Part shown: positions 31,618-42,966 of the stretch, one piece after another
Layout: every line of letters begins with the position of its first letter
Numbering within the stretch: position 1 is the first letter of the stretch
Source of the DNA: Sanderia malayensis
Taxonomy: Eukaryota > Cnidaria > Scyphozoa > Semaeostomeae > Pelagiidae
Direction of reading: 5' to 3'
DNA: 64,000 bases
Assembly: GCA_013076295.1 (NCBI GenBank)
Contig: RQOL01000845.1
Location: forward strand, 1-64,000
Program-made: the position numbers and the translations under genes
The notes under the pieces: model-generated
What the model was told of the DNA's origin: nothing
Database searches by the model: none
Seen by the model: only the letters and a program-made list of their open reading frames with translations

Positions 31618-32095
31618 AATATCAGATTTGAAAAACGCATTTATATATTTGAAAACGTGCTTATCTTATTCAAAATGCTTAGATATAGAAATGATAAAAG
31701 AAGCACACTCATATATAATGAAAAATGAAAGAAGTTCAGAGTTTTCACAAAAAGTAAGATGTACAAAATGTGAAGGCAAAGTGTATTATTATTGTCATCC
31801 TGATAAAATTGAAAGTGAGTTACAAAAATTGATTACACAGCAAGAAAAATTGAGTGCATGGGAGTTTATAGTAAGGTTTTTATGGATTCATCCGTTTGCT
31901 GATGGGAATGGGAGAATTGCAAAATTGCTATACTATTATTTATCATAAGAGTTGAAAATATGGACGAATCAAAGTTAACATATTGCTGAATGTATAAGGT
32001 TACAAAATGAAATGGTAAAAGATGGGCGGTTAATGTATGAGTGGATGAGTGGAAGTGAAGTGGATTTAAAGGAAGTTGAAAGAAAGGGTGAATAA
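31547..32095 (+). pseudogene. Fic-domain protein
   Basis: The open frame 31547-31948 (133 codons) ends with the Fic catalytic loop HPFADGNGR preceded by FIVRFLWI and followed by IAKLLYYYLS. It has all the residues of the HPFx[D/E]GN[G/K]R consensus, including the catalytic His. Fic enzymes transfer AMP or other nucleotidyl or phosphate groups to target proteins. A Cys pair (RCTKCEGKVYYYC) lies between the helical N-terminus and the loop. SICVTENEIS near the start loosely resembles the Fic inhibitory helix. After a shift just past 31948, a matching C-terminal helix region continues to 32095, so the domain is near complete but interrupted. A Fic gene in a virus-like element beside a TRAF-like gene suggests host-protein modification (inference). 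Confidence 0.75.
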
Positions 32096-32110
32096 AATAA
32101 GTTAAAAGAA

Positions 32111-33073
32111 ATGAAGTGGTCAATGTGGAGTAATAGAACATATCAAAATGGAACGGATAATATAGATCTGTTACAGCTTTCCCACCAAGAGAAACTGCGA
32201 CATATTGACCAAGAGATGAAAAATTTAGAATGGCAGCGCGCGGTAGAATTAGCGAGTCAAACAGCATTTGGACCAAATTTAGGGAAAGAGGTGAAGGAGT
32301 TAAAAGCAAGAATTGGTGAAATGAAAAGAGATGAAACTAACACGCAATTAATTGGTGAGATATTAGACGAACAGGAAAAACTTGAAAGTGATATAAATGA
32401 AATCAGATGTAGAGCGAATAAGGATAAGAGAAATCTTGAAGAAGTATTGCTTGAACAGGAGAATATGAAAACGAAGATATATCAAATGAATCAGTTAATG
32501 CAAAGAAAGATAGATAAAACAGAACAGTTACATGTTGCTGAAATTCGAATGTTGGAGAATAATATGGTTAGAAATGAATTCAGAATATCAAAGCTGGTAG
32601 ACAATTATTTTCATTCAGAATCAAGGAAGGGAAATTTGATTTGGATAATTGATAATTTTGAGGCAGAAAGAAGACAAGCAACATTTGATACTGCGCGTTC
32701 ACTGCTTAGTCCAACATTCTTTACAGATAGCTAGGGATATAAAATAAGGTTAAGAGTGTTCTTAAATGGAGATAAACAGCATGGAGCACAGAACAGCCAT
32801 ATAAGTTTATATATGATGGTGTATAAGGGAGCGTATGATAATATCTTACCTTGGCCATTTGATAAGAAAATGAGATTAACCATAATTCATCAATGTAACA
32901 GAAATTTAGATGTACATGAGCATTTCAGATCAAATCAAGGGGATGGTTTTATCAAAGCAAAGGGGGATAGAGACAAACCGACAGGAGTACCGCTTATGAT
33001 GTTATTATCGAGGCTTTGTGAAGTTGAATTTGTAGTTGAAGATGAGATGTTTAAACAATGTAAGATAGAGTAA
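32111..33073 (+). pseudogene. TRAF-like protein: coiled coil plus TRAF-C/MATH domain
   Basis: ATG 32111. A long coiled coil (about residues 10-165) precedes GNLIWIIDNF, the opening strand of a TRAF-C (MATH) domain, then SPTFF. A TAG at 32732-32734 follows, in frame with the rest of the domain (YKIRLRVFLNGD, HISLYMMVYKGAYDN, LPWPFDKKM, GVPLMMLL) ending at 33073. The layout (coiled-coil trimerisation stalk plus TRAF-C) matches TRAF1-6 without RING or zinc fingers. Such truncated TRAFs act as dominant-negative adaptors in cellular systems. Here that role is inference. The stop falls within the conserved segment just before the GYK block, so it is a true interruption or a read-through/sequence-error site. 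Confidence 0.8.
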
Positions 33074-34160
33074 ATTGTGAATTCAAATTAAAGGATAGAC
33101 CAGTTTTCAATAAAGCAAGTCATTCCATTTAACTCAAACCACAATACAACTATTTGAATGCACTAACTTAGCAATAATTGTGCTTGACAGTAATTTCTGA
33201 CAATGTTGGCTGGTGGGTAGCCAACAATGTTTTCATGGCAACATTTTGACTATTAATAGTGCTTTGATAACAATTTGGATGAATACGAATTAACGAATTG
33301 AACTTTTTATATATTTTTACCAATGGCTAAAGTACTGTAGCTGTACTGTTGTTTTGCTTCACTGTCTTATTTGTTTTTGAAAAATAAAAAGCAAATGCTA
33401 AGTAGCTAGGGACTTTAACAAGCTATCACACAGCCTTAATTATGCATGGGTGTGTAACACAAATGATTTTTAAGAATTACGAATGCGTGTGGCTGCTCTA
33501 GCCTAGCCTTTAATTTTGGCATGGCAATGTGGGAAAAACCACACTAAATTAGGCCCTTGAAACTATACTAGTACTTTCCGTCAAGGTTAAGAAACCTTGT
33601 CACCTGGTACAACAGGCAAATGGGGCAGTTTCAATTGTATTTTGAAAACGGCAGTGCTGATGAGTTTTAATGCAGAGACCTAAATGGAATTGACAAAACA
33701 TGGAGTTGACCATTATTTTGTTATTGTTTATTTCCATTTAAATGTGATGTCTTTTTGCGTTTCCTACTTATTTGCACTTCCAAAATTAAGAAACATTTAA
33801 GAAACCTTTAGTACTAAAATGGTCATAAAACTGAAGAAGCTGAGCACTACTTCAGAGATTAGTGTCGTATAAAAAAGCAACGGCATGATTGAAATCGCAG
33901 AGTGAGGGATACACCCAAGGCAGATAGACAAGTGTGGTTTCTCAAAGTATCTGAAAATGAAAAAGCAAACAATAAAAAAAAGCATAAATTATCACTGGAA
34001 TGAAGAAAACCCGTTTCTTACATCTGAGGAAGTCGAGGTTGCTGCAAAAGAGAAAGAAAACACACATAGAAATTGCACATTAGAGCATAAACATAAAAAC
34101 ACAGCAATAAGGAGCAACCAATATATCATAGAACCCTTACATACGTAATTTTGGCCCATA
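33074..34160. other. No gene recognised
   Basis: The element 2 end on this side is not visible. No capsid or integrase remnant is seen. A Lys-rich frame at 33957-34148 has no motif. Confidence 0.4.
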
Positions 34161-34362
34161 AGCAGGGCTGTCCTCCACTCTAACCACGTTCTTAATACGA
34201 GTACTTAAGGCACAATATAAATGGCCATAAGGGCTCACGGCCAGTAAGGAAAGTCCATGGACTCGGGCTCACGGCCAGTAAGGAAAGTCCATAGAGCCAC
34301 TGAAGACGTTAGCCGAGGGCCTTAAGGATGAGTTATCGTGGTTTAAGTAAATTATATGATAC

Positions 34363-34476
34363 CTGAACATCTGCTTTCATATTCAATATATTCCCTCGCA
34401 TCCCAATATTTAATGGGCCGGATCCTTTTACGTATTCCCCGCCTGGCACCTTCTTGCCGACTATCAGCAGCATTCA
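34363..34476 (-). pseudogene. Candidate exon with CENP-C-motif-like sequence
   Basis: A 114-bp minus-strand interval bounded by an AG acceptor (after cgtacacgaag) and a GT donor (GTATCA). It encodes SRQEGARRGIRKRIRPIKYW followed by an acidic aromatic stretch ending EYIEY. The pattern RRx(S/I)RxRxxPxxYW is that of the CENP-C nucleosome-binding motif. It is conserved in the second copy at 56201-56314 with few changes. Without the rest of the gene this is a candidate only; it may instead be the C-terminus of the KDZ-like gene in segment R. Confidence 0.35.
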
Positions 34477-34653
34477 CTTCGTGTACGAAAAAAACATGAA
34501 TCATATAACATGTAAACAACTTCAGAGTACAATCAAATGGTGTTATGAAATCTGGATACGCGCAGGCTCCATAATACCATAGAATCAAAAAACTTGAAAA
34601 AAACAAAAACTGAAAAGATATTTCCATATTTATACAACGAACCTCGATAAAAA

Positions 34654-36161
34654 TTAAAGGCCTACTGCAATCAAAAATCACTTTCCCGTTTTTTTTCATA
34701 AAATTAAATTTCAATCTTTACTGATTACCTTGATGCCTGTTTTGTTTCTATTCGATCACGATAAGTATACTAAATTTGGCTTTGAAATGGGGCACTGACT
34801 GCGACATGATATGACGTCATAACCAGGACACAAATCGACTTTTATAATGGGAGAGTATAGGGAAAAGTTTTCAAATCTGCACTATGCCTAGCCCCGGCCC
34901 TCATTAAAAAATCGCTTCCCAGGGTACAATACTATAACTTTCCGCGCGTCGTTTCAGCTATTAATAAAAAAAATTGAACTTACGGTAACGCTATAGCTGC
35001 GCTTTGAAAAAGGGTTCTACAAACCGCGCGGTCAGCCAAAAGACATCTTATTCCGCGCGGTCTGATTTACAAGCAGCTGGAAGCATTCACAAAGGAAGTT
35101 TGTCAGAAATCATGGATGGCGGAGCTGTGTGATTAAAACTAGTAACAAACACGATGGCCGGGGTTGTTGTTAGAGGACCAGGCAAAGTAAGCTGTTACAG
35201 CAGTTGATTAATAAATGGGATTTTCAAGCAGCCGTTTTCAAAACAAATTTGAAATGAAACAGAGAAGGAGAGCTGAAGGCGTGCGTTTTGCTCACAATAC
35301 ACATAGGCCAGACAGAAATTAAAAACATAAAGCTGCTACGGAACCACCAGTTTCATTTTTTGTCCATTTGGAATTTTGGAACCATCGTGTTTCAACAGAA
35401 AACTTGTAACACATCTGACTATGATAACAAATTTCTATGCAGAATATTGCGATTAGTTCTATTTCATTTCTCCAACTTCTACCCCTATGAAAACACTGTA
35501 GCAACTTGGCGTTCCAGCCAGACGTGATGTAAAAGTAATTCGTTTTGATAAGACTGGACTGACAACAACTTAGCAGCATCAGATATATCTTAAAAAGCCA
35601 ACTCTGAGCGTAAATAGTCCATGTAGATTCTGAAAACATCTCTGCATTCTCTGACACATACATCATATGCGACTCAGTCAAGTCAAATGCAAAAGTATAT
35701 TTCATCTCGATACTGATAATCCCCGCTGTTTGCTTCCGCTCTCCGCCGCGGCTGATCGCCCTCCCGCAGTTTGACGTCACGACCAAAACTGCCCCAATTC
35801 AGACCCCAATTACTCCCCCCAAATCGCCTTTTAAAATTATGAAAAAAATTTTAAAATTTGGAAAACACTTTAATATTTATGCCTTGGGATGCGATTTTTA
35901 ATTAATTAGTTATTTATTGAGCCATACGGAGTGGAGTAAAAAGCTACAATACACTTCAATACAAAAACTTGAAATGGGTCCTGGTTATTACGTCACGTTT
36001 GTCGCAGTTGAAATGGCAAAATCGACGACTTTGAGGGCTTGTAAAAACAATTCTACTGGATCAATTTTCATTCTGGAAACGGTTTTATGATCAGTTCGAA
36101 TAGGTTTACCATGAAATGCAAAAAAATTATATCACTTTTTTTAATTGCAGTAGGCCTTTAA
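34654..36161. mobile_element. 1500-bp TTAA-target DNA transposon, non-autonomous
   Basis: The element runs 34658-36157 with termini AGGCCTACTGCAAT...ATTGCAGTAGGCCT, flanked by TTAA duplications (34654-34657 and 36158-36161). The two related S copies (at about 51633 and 56495) show the empty site aaaaattaagagtc. TTAA targets are used by piggyBac and Kolobok families. There is no transposase ORF inside. GC-richer than the surroundings. Confidence 0.85.
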
Positions 36162-36260
36162 GAGTCAATTGTATTACGAATTCAGTAAACTACAGAAAAC
36201 TTGAACCCCCAAACGAAATGGCTTCAGTAAAAGAATGTTCGAGTTAACAAGGATAAAAAA

Positions 36261-37992
36261 TTACAGTCAACTCTGCTTAATTCGAACAGCCTGGGGAAGC
36301 GTGAAAGTGTTTGAATTACGAAAAATTGAATTTTAGAGATTTGTTTATAAGAGTTGGTTCATGTTGCAACGGAATCAAAAATCTTAAAAGGAACCAAAGA
36401 GTTCAAAAACTTGCTTCTCTCTTGCTACCAAAAAAAACACATGAACTTTGAGACTCGATTGAGAAATACAAACAGTTCCTGCTGTTGGGTTGGCAGTATT
36501 AGCAGTGTTGGGTGTCGGCCTAGAATTCAACAACCGCAAAATCATAACCGATCCAAACTATAACATTCAGATCCCCAAAAAAAGATACCTGATATTAATC
36601 CGCAGCAAGGAAACCTTCCTCTGACATCCAACGAGGCAACAAGCCTCAGCAACTGCAATGAATAATGGAATGGCGGAACGATAAATAACAGGGGATAGCA
36701 ATCTAAAACATATAATAACCTTTCATGAATAACATCTTCCGCTGAGGTGGGAAGCACTGCAACATGATAATGATAAGTCATTACAATTTTAATTTAAAAA
36801 AAATATATGCATAGTCAGTAGAAAATATTTAAAAAACATTTGTCATTAGTGATTCTTGAAGGGACGGGGAATTTCATTGGAATTAGATAGAGTTTGAGCT
36901 ACACGAGCTCGCACCATGCAGATTTGACTGTGCTTACAACGCCTTCACGGGAAGTACAAGACAGTGCCATGGTAGATGCAGTAGAAACCCAATCATCAAG
37001 CAGCTTAAACCGTGTGTTTACCTTGGAACGTGGCCAAATTTGTTGTTCTTGGTGTGGCCGTGGCACATAGAGTCGTGTTGGTATCCTCTAAAATTAAAAA
37101 ATCGCAGACAGTAAGAATACCATACCGCATGAATAAGACTGAAACAGCAGACACACATAAATGTTGCAACGGAATCGAAAATCTAAAAAGTTACCAAAAA
37201 GTTTAAAAACTTGCTTCTCTCTTGCTACCAAAAAAAACAGATGAACTTTGAGACTCGATTGAGAAATACAAACAGTACCTGCTGTTGGGTTGGCAGTATT
37301 AGCAGTGTTGGGGTGTCGGCCTACCATGAAAGGAAATGATTAAGGCATACAGAACTGGAAAACTTTCTTGGGATACGGAAAATGTTGTAGAGCTGATTCT
37401 TCCCTTGCAATCAATAAAGGTTTGCAATACTTTGAGCAATTCAGCATCCTGTCGACGAGGTCTGTATGAAATGCATCAAATCAAATATCTCGGTGGATTC
37501 GTCTCTAATTCTCGCGAGAAGGTCTTCAAATTCATCTGCAGAGAGAGGCTTCTGTTTTTTTCTGTGACTATCAGCATAGCACAGCAATAGTGATCTGCAT
37601 TGCTTTCGCTGATCATGATACGGTCAGTGAATTTGTTATGGATATGCATACGGTGATATGTTTTACTTTATTCTATGTTTCTATTGTTTTATATTTTTGC
37701 TTTACTTTTTGTTTTATGTAAATGTTGTATACAGCATATATATACAGCAACATTAAATCACCAAATCAAGCATAGAATCAAAAAGTTAATCTTACGAATA
37801 AATATCTGCATCTTGGAATAACATCACCACTATCTGCATTTTGTACATCTTGTAGAAATGATTTCCAAAGAGAAAGCTCTTTGCGAAATGACAAAGATGT
37901 TGCATCCATTATCAGTGAAGAAGGTTGTTCCTTACAAATTTCACACTGAAATCCTTTAGCAATGTCAATGTCTAGCAAACTCAGATAGCAAT
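36261..37992 (-). repeat. Segment R, copy 0
   Basis: About 1.73 kb repeated at 53868-55594 and 56611-58316 at well over 90% identity. Inside, a block of about 155 bp is duplicated (36365-36520 and 37160-37320). On the minus strand it contains short exon-like pieces: 37022-37087 has an AG acceptor and a CAAG|GTAAAC donor, and 37275-37315 has a CAG|GTACTG donor with Thr/Ala/Asn-Pro codons (PNTANTANPTAG). Confidence 0.85.
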
Positions 37993-38098
37993 ACCAAAAG
38001 TTTTTGAATTTATTGTAGGTGAAATCCTTGAGGTGTTCAGAATAGCCGTCACCACTTTTTTTTCTTATATAGATCATATGGAAAACATGTAAAGGCAT
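37778..38098 (-). pseudogene. KDZ-type cysteine-cluster gene exon
   Basis: The minus frame holds NFWYCYLSLLDIDIAKGF, a following CEICKEQP and a MDATSLSFRKELSLW stretch. This matches the pattern of the large KDZ-transposase-associated gene family abundant in cnidarians (aromatic helix, C-x2-C, then D-(A/G)-(T/K)-S/E-x-G/S). R copies 1 and 2 hold the left portion of this exon and break off at the same base, cagatag. Upstream exons may be those at 47.7-49.1 kb, beyond the DIRS and Gypsy insertions. Confidence 0.5.
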
Positions 38099-38367
38099 CC
38101 TGCAAAAGAATTGAAAGAAGCACCGATGAAAGGAAAGCCATCGTTTGTGCTACGCGATATTTTTGTTAATTGTGAAGACTCATAGTAAAGACTCATACTA
38201 AAGCAACACAAGACTCTGCATAATAAAGTAACTTGATACCTTTCATGCAAAAAATTAAGCATGTAGCGCTTCAGCACTCTGTAACTGACCAAGTAGGACC
38301 CCATGTTCAAAAGACCATCATCAAGACCATCACACTGTAAAACCCAGTGACAGTTGATGTTACTGCA
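38099..38367. other. No gene recognised
   Basis: Short stretch between the KDZ-like exon and the DIRS left terminus, likely intronic sequence of the interrupted gene. Confidence 0.4.
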
Positions 38368-38606
38368 TTCTATTTCACCATTAGCCTACGTCATTCCGAA
38401 GTTGTACGAGACAGCACCGCACACGCGTAAAACAGTTGTGCCGATCACGCTTGCAAGCCACCTCGTGGAAGAAAATTTCTAATTATTTGCTGTGCTGATT
38501 TCGATGTCCATCGAAGATTTCACGCAAGATTTGCAACGAAAACTTTCGACCAGATAAGTATTGTTTTTTATAGACCACAAATTTTTGGTTCTTTCCGGGA
38601 AAATTC

Positions 38607-39806
38607 ATGGAAACGGATGAGCAGAACGAGGAGGGGGTAACCCCTCCCTCAACAGATGCCAATGTAAATGTAATGCTGCTGAATATGTTATCATCTATGC
38701 AGAAAAGCATGACTGAAACCAATAAATTGTTGTCCGATTTAAACAGACCAAACGTCCTCAATCAAGCATCCTCAAGCTTCGAGTTCTTGCCTGTTTCAAA
38801 GGAAACAAACACGCCAGCTTCACAGGAAGCACTAACGCCAGCTTCAAAGGAAGCATTATCGCCAGCTTCACAGGAAGCATTAACGCCATCGTCACAGGAC
38901 GAAAATCCACTAGCCCAACAAAGGGTAGCAACATCAGCCTCACAGGAGGCAAATTTAGGCCCTAGAGATAGCGAGGATGATACTGTGAGTCTTTTTGGTG
39001 GAGAGGAATTTCAAAACCCTGTAAATGAGGAAGATAATGATCAATTCCTCAAATCTATTGATTTGTCACTGCGCCCAAATGAAATTGCTGGCCCACCCAT
39101 TTCTGATAAAGTAGCTAAAATAGTAAATGAAAAATTTTCTACTGATTTGGGTGCAGAAAAGCGTAAAGAAATTTTGGACAAGTATAAGATACCAGAAAAC
39201 TGTGAGCAACTTTACGTTCCGAAAGTCAATGAACAAATTTGGAACAAAGTTAAGGGCTTTCATAGGCAACGTGATTTGCGTGTTGCTGGACTGCAAGATT
39301 CTATTGTCAGAGTATCTAGTGCACTATCTTTGACAATTGATGAGCTCTTAAAGGCCAGAGAATCAAAGGGTAGCCCTGACTGCCGAGCTATTGCCACTAG
39401 GCTTTTTGACTCAATTGCTCTCTTAGGTAATGTTAACACTGAACTTTCCTACAAAAGGAGAGATTCGCTAAAACCAATGTTGAGCAATCAATTAAAAGCA
39501 GTTTGCTACCGCTCAAATAAGCCACAACAGTTACTTTTTGGTAACGATTTGCCCAAGGCAATGACAGATTCAAAATTGGAGAGCAAAATGATGGCTTCAG
39601 AGGTGCAGTCAAAACAAAGATATTCCCCTTACCCACAATATTCTCCAAATCTGAGGAATTATTTTTTATCCAACAGGGGGAGGGGAACTTACCCTCCCCA
39701 ACAACAACAACGCTTTTACCAGAGGCAACAATTTCAAAGTCAGCTGCCATCAAAACCCCTACAGAACAGAAGAGGCAGGGGCAGAGGCAAGACCCTTCAT
39801 CAGTGA
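38607..39806 (+). CDS. DIRS ORF1 (gag-like)
   Basis: 399 residues from ATG 38607. N-terminal acidic and Ser/Thr-rich, with six near-repeats of a SQEALTPAS unit (about residues 70-115). The middle is helical; the C-terminus is Arg/Gln/Gly-rich (RNRRGRGRGK near the end) and likely binds RNA. There is no zinc knuckle, as usual for DIRS ORF1. The frame is intact and overlaps ORF2 by four bases. Confidence 0.75.
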   Translation: METDEQNEEGVTPPSTDANVNVMLLNMLSSMQKSMTETNKLLSDLNRPNVLNQASSSFEFLPVSKETNTPASQEALTPASKEALSPASQEALTPSSQDENPLAQQRVATSASQEANLGPRDSEDDTVSLFGGEEFQNPVNEEDNDQFLKSIDLSLRPNEIAGPPISDKVAKIVNEKFSTDLGAEKRKEILDKYKIPENCEQLYVPKVNEQIWNKVKGFHRQRDLRVAGLQDSIVRVSSALSLTIDELLKARESKGSPDCRAIATRLFDSIALLGNVNTELSYKRRDSLKPMLSNQLKAVCYRSNKPQQLLFGNDLPKAMTDSKLESKMMASEVQSKQRYSPYPQYSPNLRNYFLSNRGRGTYPPQQQQRFYQRQQFQSQLPSKPLQNRRGRGRGKTLHQ

Positions 39807-41765
39807 ACTCACAGGTAAGGCAATTTTCCAAAAATTTTGATACAAACATCAGACCTTATCTTGAGTACAAAGTTAAAAATTTTAGAGGTGGTCAGATTTC
39901 AAACCATTTGACACAGTGGAAAGCTTTAACATCTGATAAAACTATCTTGCAAACTGTTGTTGGAGATACTATAGAGTTTATTGAGCAACCCCCGGCAATG
40001 TCAATTATACTTAGAAATTATATTGCTAAAGAGCATGCTGAGCAAGTATACACTGAGCTGAGTGATCTCATTGATAAAAAAGTAATTGTTCTTTGTGACC
40101 ATGAGCCTGGGGAATTTATCTCCCCCATTTTCTCAGTGCCGAAAAAGGATAATAAAATTCGCCTTATCTTGAATTTAAAAAGTATGAATCAGTATGTTCA
40201 GTACCATCATTTTAAAATGGACTCCATTCATACAGCTCTGGAACTTATCACGGAAGACTGTTGGATGGCGTCCATTGATCTCAAGGATGCCTATTATAGT
40301 GTCAAGGTGCATGATGAATTTCAGAAGTATTTAAAGTTTTGTTACAAAGATAAGCTTTATAAGTATATTGCGTACCCAAATGGCCTCTGCCACCGCCCAA
40401 GGAAATTTACCAAACTTTTAAAGCCCCTTTTATGCTCCTTGCGGAAAAATGGTCATATTTTGTGTGCTTTCATTGATGATCTACTTTTGGTAGCAACTTC
40501 TTATCAAGGGTGCTGCTCTACTGTAATGCAGACAATTCAGTCTCTTGATATGTTAGGTTTTACAGTTCACCCAGAAAAGTCAGTATACCTTACCACAGAA
40601 ACAAATAACATTTCTTGGTTTCGATATTAATTCTACTTCTATGAAAATAACCCTAACCAAGGACAAAATCACTAAGCTTATCAATAGCATGTCAAATTTG
40701 CTTGAAAAGAACACTTCATCAATTCGACAAGTAGCACAAGTAATTGGCTACATTGTGTCTAGTCTCCCAGCCGTGAGATATGGCCAATGTCATTATCGAT
40801 CCATTGAAAAGGACAAAATTAATGCCTTGAAAGAGGCAAAAGGAAACTTTGATGCACAAATGTATCTGTCATCCAAAGCTAGATTAGAACTAAACTGGTG
40901 GTTAGCCAACATCTACACTTCTTTTAATTATATTCAGCAGCCAAAAGTGGATGCGGTAATATGTTCTGATGCCTCCCTTTTCGGTTGGGGTGCAGTTATG
41001 GAAAATACATCCACAGGGGGTCAATGGTCATACACAGAAGCTAAAAATCACATCAACTACCTGGAGCTTCTGGCTGCCTATTTTGCATTAAAATCATTTT
41101 TTCATGAAATTGGGGGCAAACATGTAAAGATAATGATTGATAACACCACTGCAGTAGCAGTTATTAATAATATGGGCACTTGTCATAGTGACTCGTGCAA
41201 CTCTATTGCATGTGAAATCTGGCAGTTTTGTGAGACAAATGTTATGTGGCTTACTGCAGCACACATCCCTGGAACGGAAAATATTATTGCTGATAGGGAG
41301 TCTAGGAACACAAATATTGACACAGAATGGATGCTGAACCCAAAAGTACTATTTGAAGTGTTGCATGATATCCCCTTCTCTCCTACCATTGATCTATTTG
41401 CATCCAGATTAAACCACCAATTTGATGAGTATGTCTCATATAGACAAGACCCATATGCAAAGCATATCAATGCATTTTCTTTGTCATGGACAAATGAAAA
41501 GTTTTACTCTTTTCCCCCATTTAGTTGCATTCTCAAAGCCATCAGGAAAATTATAGCAGACCAGGCAACAGGAATTTTAGTGGTCCCAGATTGGGCAACT
41601 CAAACATGGTACCCATTGTTGTTGGGAGTCCTGGAGCAGCCACCCATAATTCTCAAACCATCAGTGGAACTGTTGATAATGCCATCACAACCCAACCTGA
41701 GGCACCCATTACACAAGAGTCTGAGATTAGCTATCTGTCTTGTATCTGGGAAACATTACAAGTGA
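39803..41765 (+). pseudogene. DIRS reverse transcriptase and RNase H
   Basis: RT (39803-40630): SPIFSVPKKDNKIRLILNLK, WMASIDLKDAYYSV, catalytic FIDDLLLV, HPEKSVYL. One shift near 40630 leads into 40641-41765 with RNase H (ICSDASLFGWGAVM, YLELLAAYFAL, IDNTTAVAVIN, AHIPGTENIIAD). YxDD-type and RNase H acidic residues are present, so only the shift disables it. No start codon other than GTG at 39803; expression by frameshift from ORF1 is possible. Confidence 0.88.
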
Positions 41766-42706
41766 CAGGTTTGTCTAGAGATACTATTGATATCATTGTA
41801 AGTTCTTGGCGTGAGGGTACAAAGTCACAGTATCAGTCTTACGCAAAGAAATGGTTTGAATTTTGCAAGACAAATAAATGTCATATTATTTCACCACCGC
41901 TACATCTTGCAATGCAATTCCTTTCAGATATGTTTTATTCTGGTTTGTCATATAGCTCAATAAATGCAGCAAGAAGTGTATTATCATCATTGTTATACCT
42001 TGAAAGTAGTAGTATTCCATTTGGACAATTGCCCATTGTAAAGAGATTCATGAAAAGAATCTTTGAATTACGCCCATCACTTCCTAAATATACCGCAACT
42101 TGGAATATTAATATTGCATTTGAATACATCAGAAAACATGACCTGGTATCATTAAAATTGAAAGATCTTTCTTATAGGATTGCATTTCTCTTGTGCCTCT
42201 TAAGTGGGCAAAGGTGCCAAACAGTTAGTAAAAGTTTCCCTTGATAATATGATTGTCAATGAAGATAAGGTAACGTTTCCTATCACTGAAAAACTGAAAC
42301 ATACCGGATAGGTAGTCACCAAAAACCCTTAGAATTTTTGGCTTTTTCCCATGACAGGCAATTGTGTATTGTGAGTCATTTACATGAATATCTACAAAAA
42401 ACTGCTAACATACGTGGACAGGAGAAACAGTTGCTAATTTGTTTCATAAAGACACACAAAGCTGTATCTCGGGACACAATTTCCCACTGGATACGTTCTT
42501 TTATGACTTCTGCAGGTGGAAACACACAGAAAGGTTCAGTAGTCATAGCACAAGAGCCGCTTCTGCTTCTCATCTTGCTGCAAAAAAACTTCGACATCAA
42601 GGACATCATGAGTGCTGCGGGATGGTCCAAAGAGGAAACCTTTCAAAAATTTTATCATTTTAACTCTTGTTTTAACTATGGCAATGCGATTTTGGAAACA
42701 CTGTGA
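41525..42706 (+). pseudogene. DIRS tyrosine recombinase
   Basis: The frame 41525-42244 carries an N-terminal SAM-like core-binding region (WREGTKSQYQSYAKKWFEFC) and the first catalytic Arg box (LLSGQRCQT). Downstream pieces in two frames (42338-42706 and 42439-42663) supply HSTRAAS (the HxxR box) and FQKFYHFNS with the putative nucleophile Tyr. It would integrate the circular DNA form without target duplication. It is broken by at least two shifts (about 42244-42340 and 42540). Confidence 0.82.
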
Positions 42707-42966
42707 ACATCATTGTTATTTGTCTTTAATGTTAATTAAAATATTGCTATCTTACAACATTTATGAGCATTGTTATTATTTGCCTTTGGTTCAGTTAAAC
42801 ATTTTGAACACTTTCTTGTTGGTTTTGTAACATGCTGTGCAAAAGAAACAAACAAACTGTATTGTTTATTCTACTTATTATTCTTATGAATTGGTAATAT
42901 TGACTCAATGACGGCTCTAAAATCTCGTACAACTTCGGAATGACGTAGGCTGATGGTGAAATAGAA

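Larger units (their letters stand above)
34163..36260 (-). repeat. Segment S, copy 0 (interrupted by TTAA element)
   Basis: 34163-34657 plus 36162-36260 match 56021-56610 almost base for base, with the TTAA element absent there. The last part also matches 51554-51734. A ggctcacggccagtaagg tract is locally duplicated in this copy (34226 and 34265) but single in copy 2. Confidence 0.85.
38368..42966 (+). mobile_element. DIRS retrotransposon
   Basis: Inverted terminal repeats of about 44 bp (38368-38411 and 42923-42966; ttctatttcaccat...gttgtacgaga) enclose a gag-like ORF, RT/RNase H and a tyrosine recombinase, with no LTR target duplication. This is the hallmark of DIRS1-group elements. Frames are broken in the RT/RNase H and recombinase parts. 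Confidence 0.9.
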
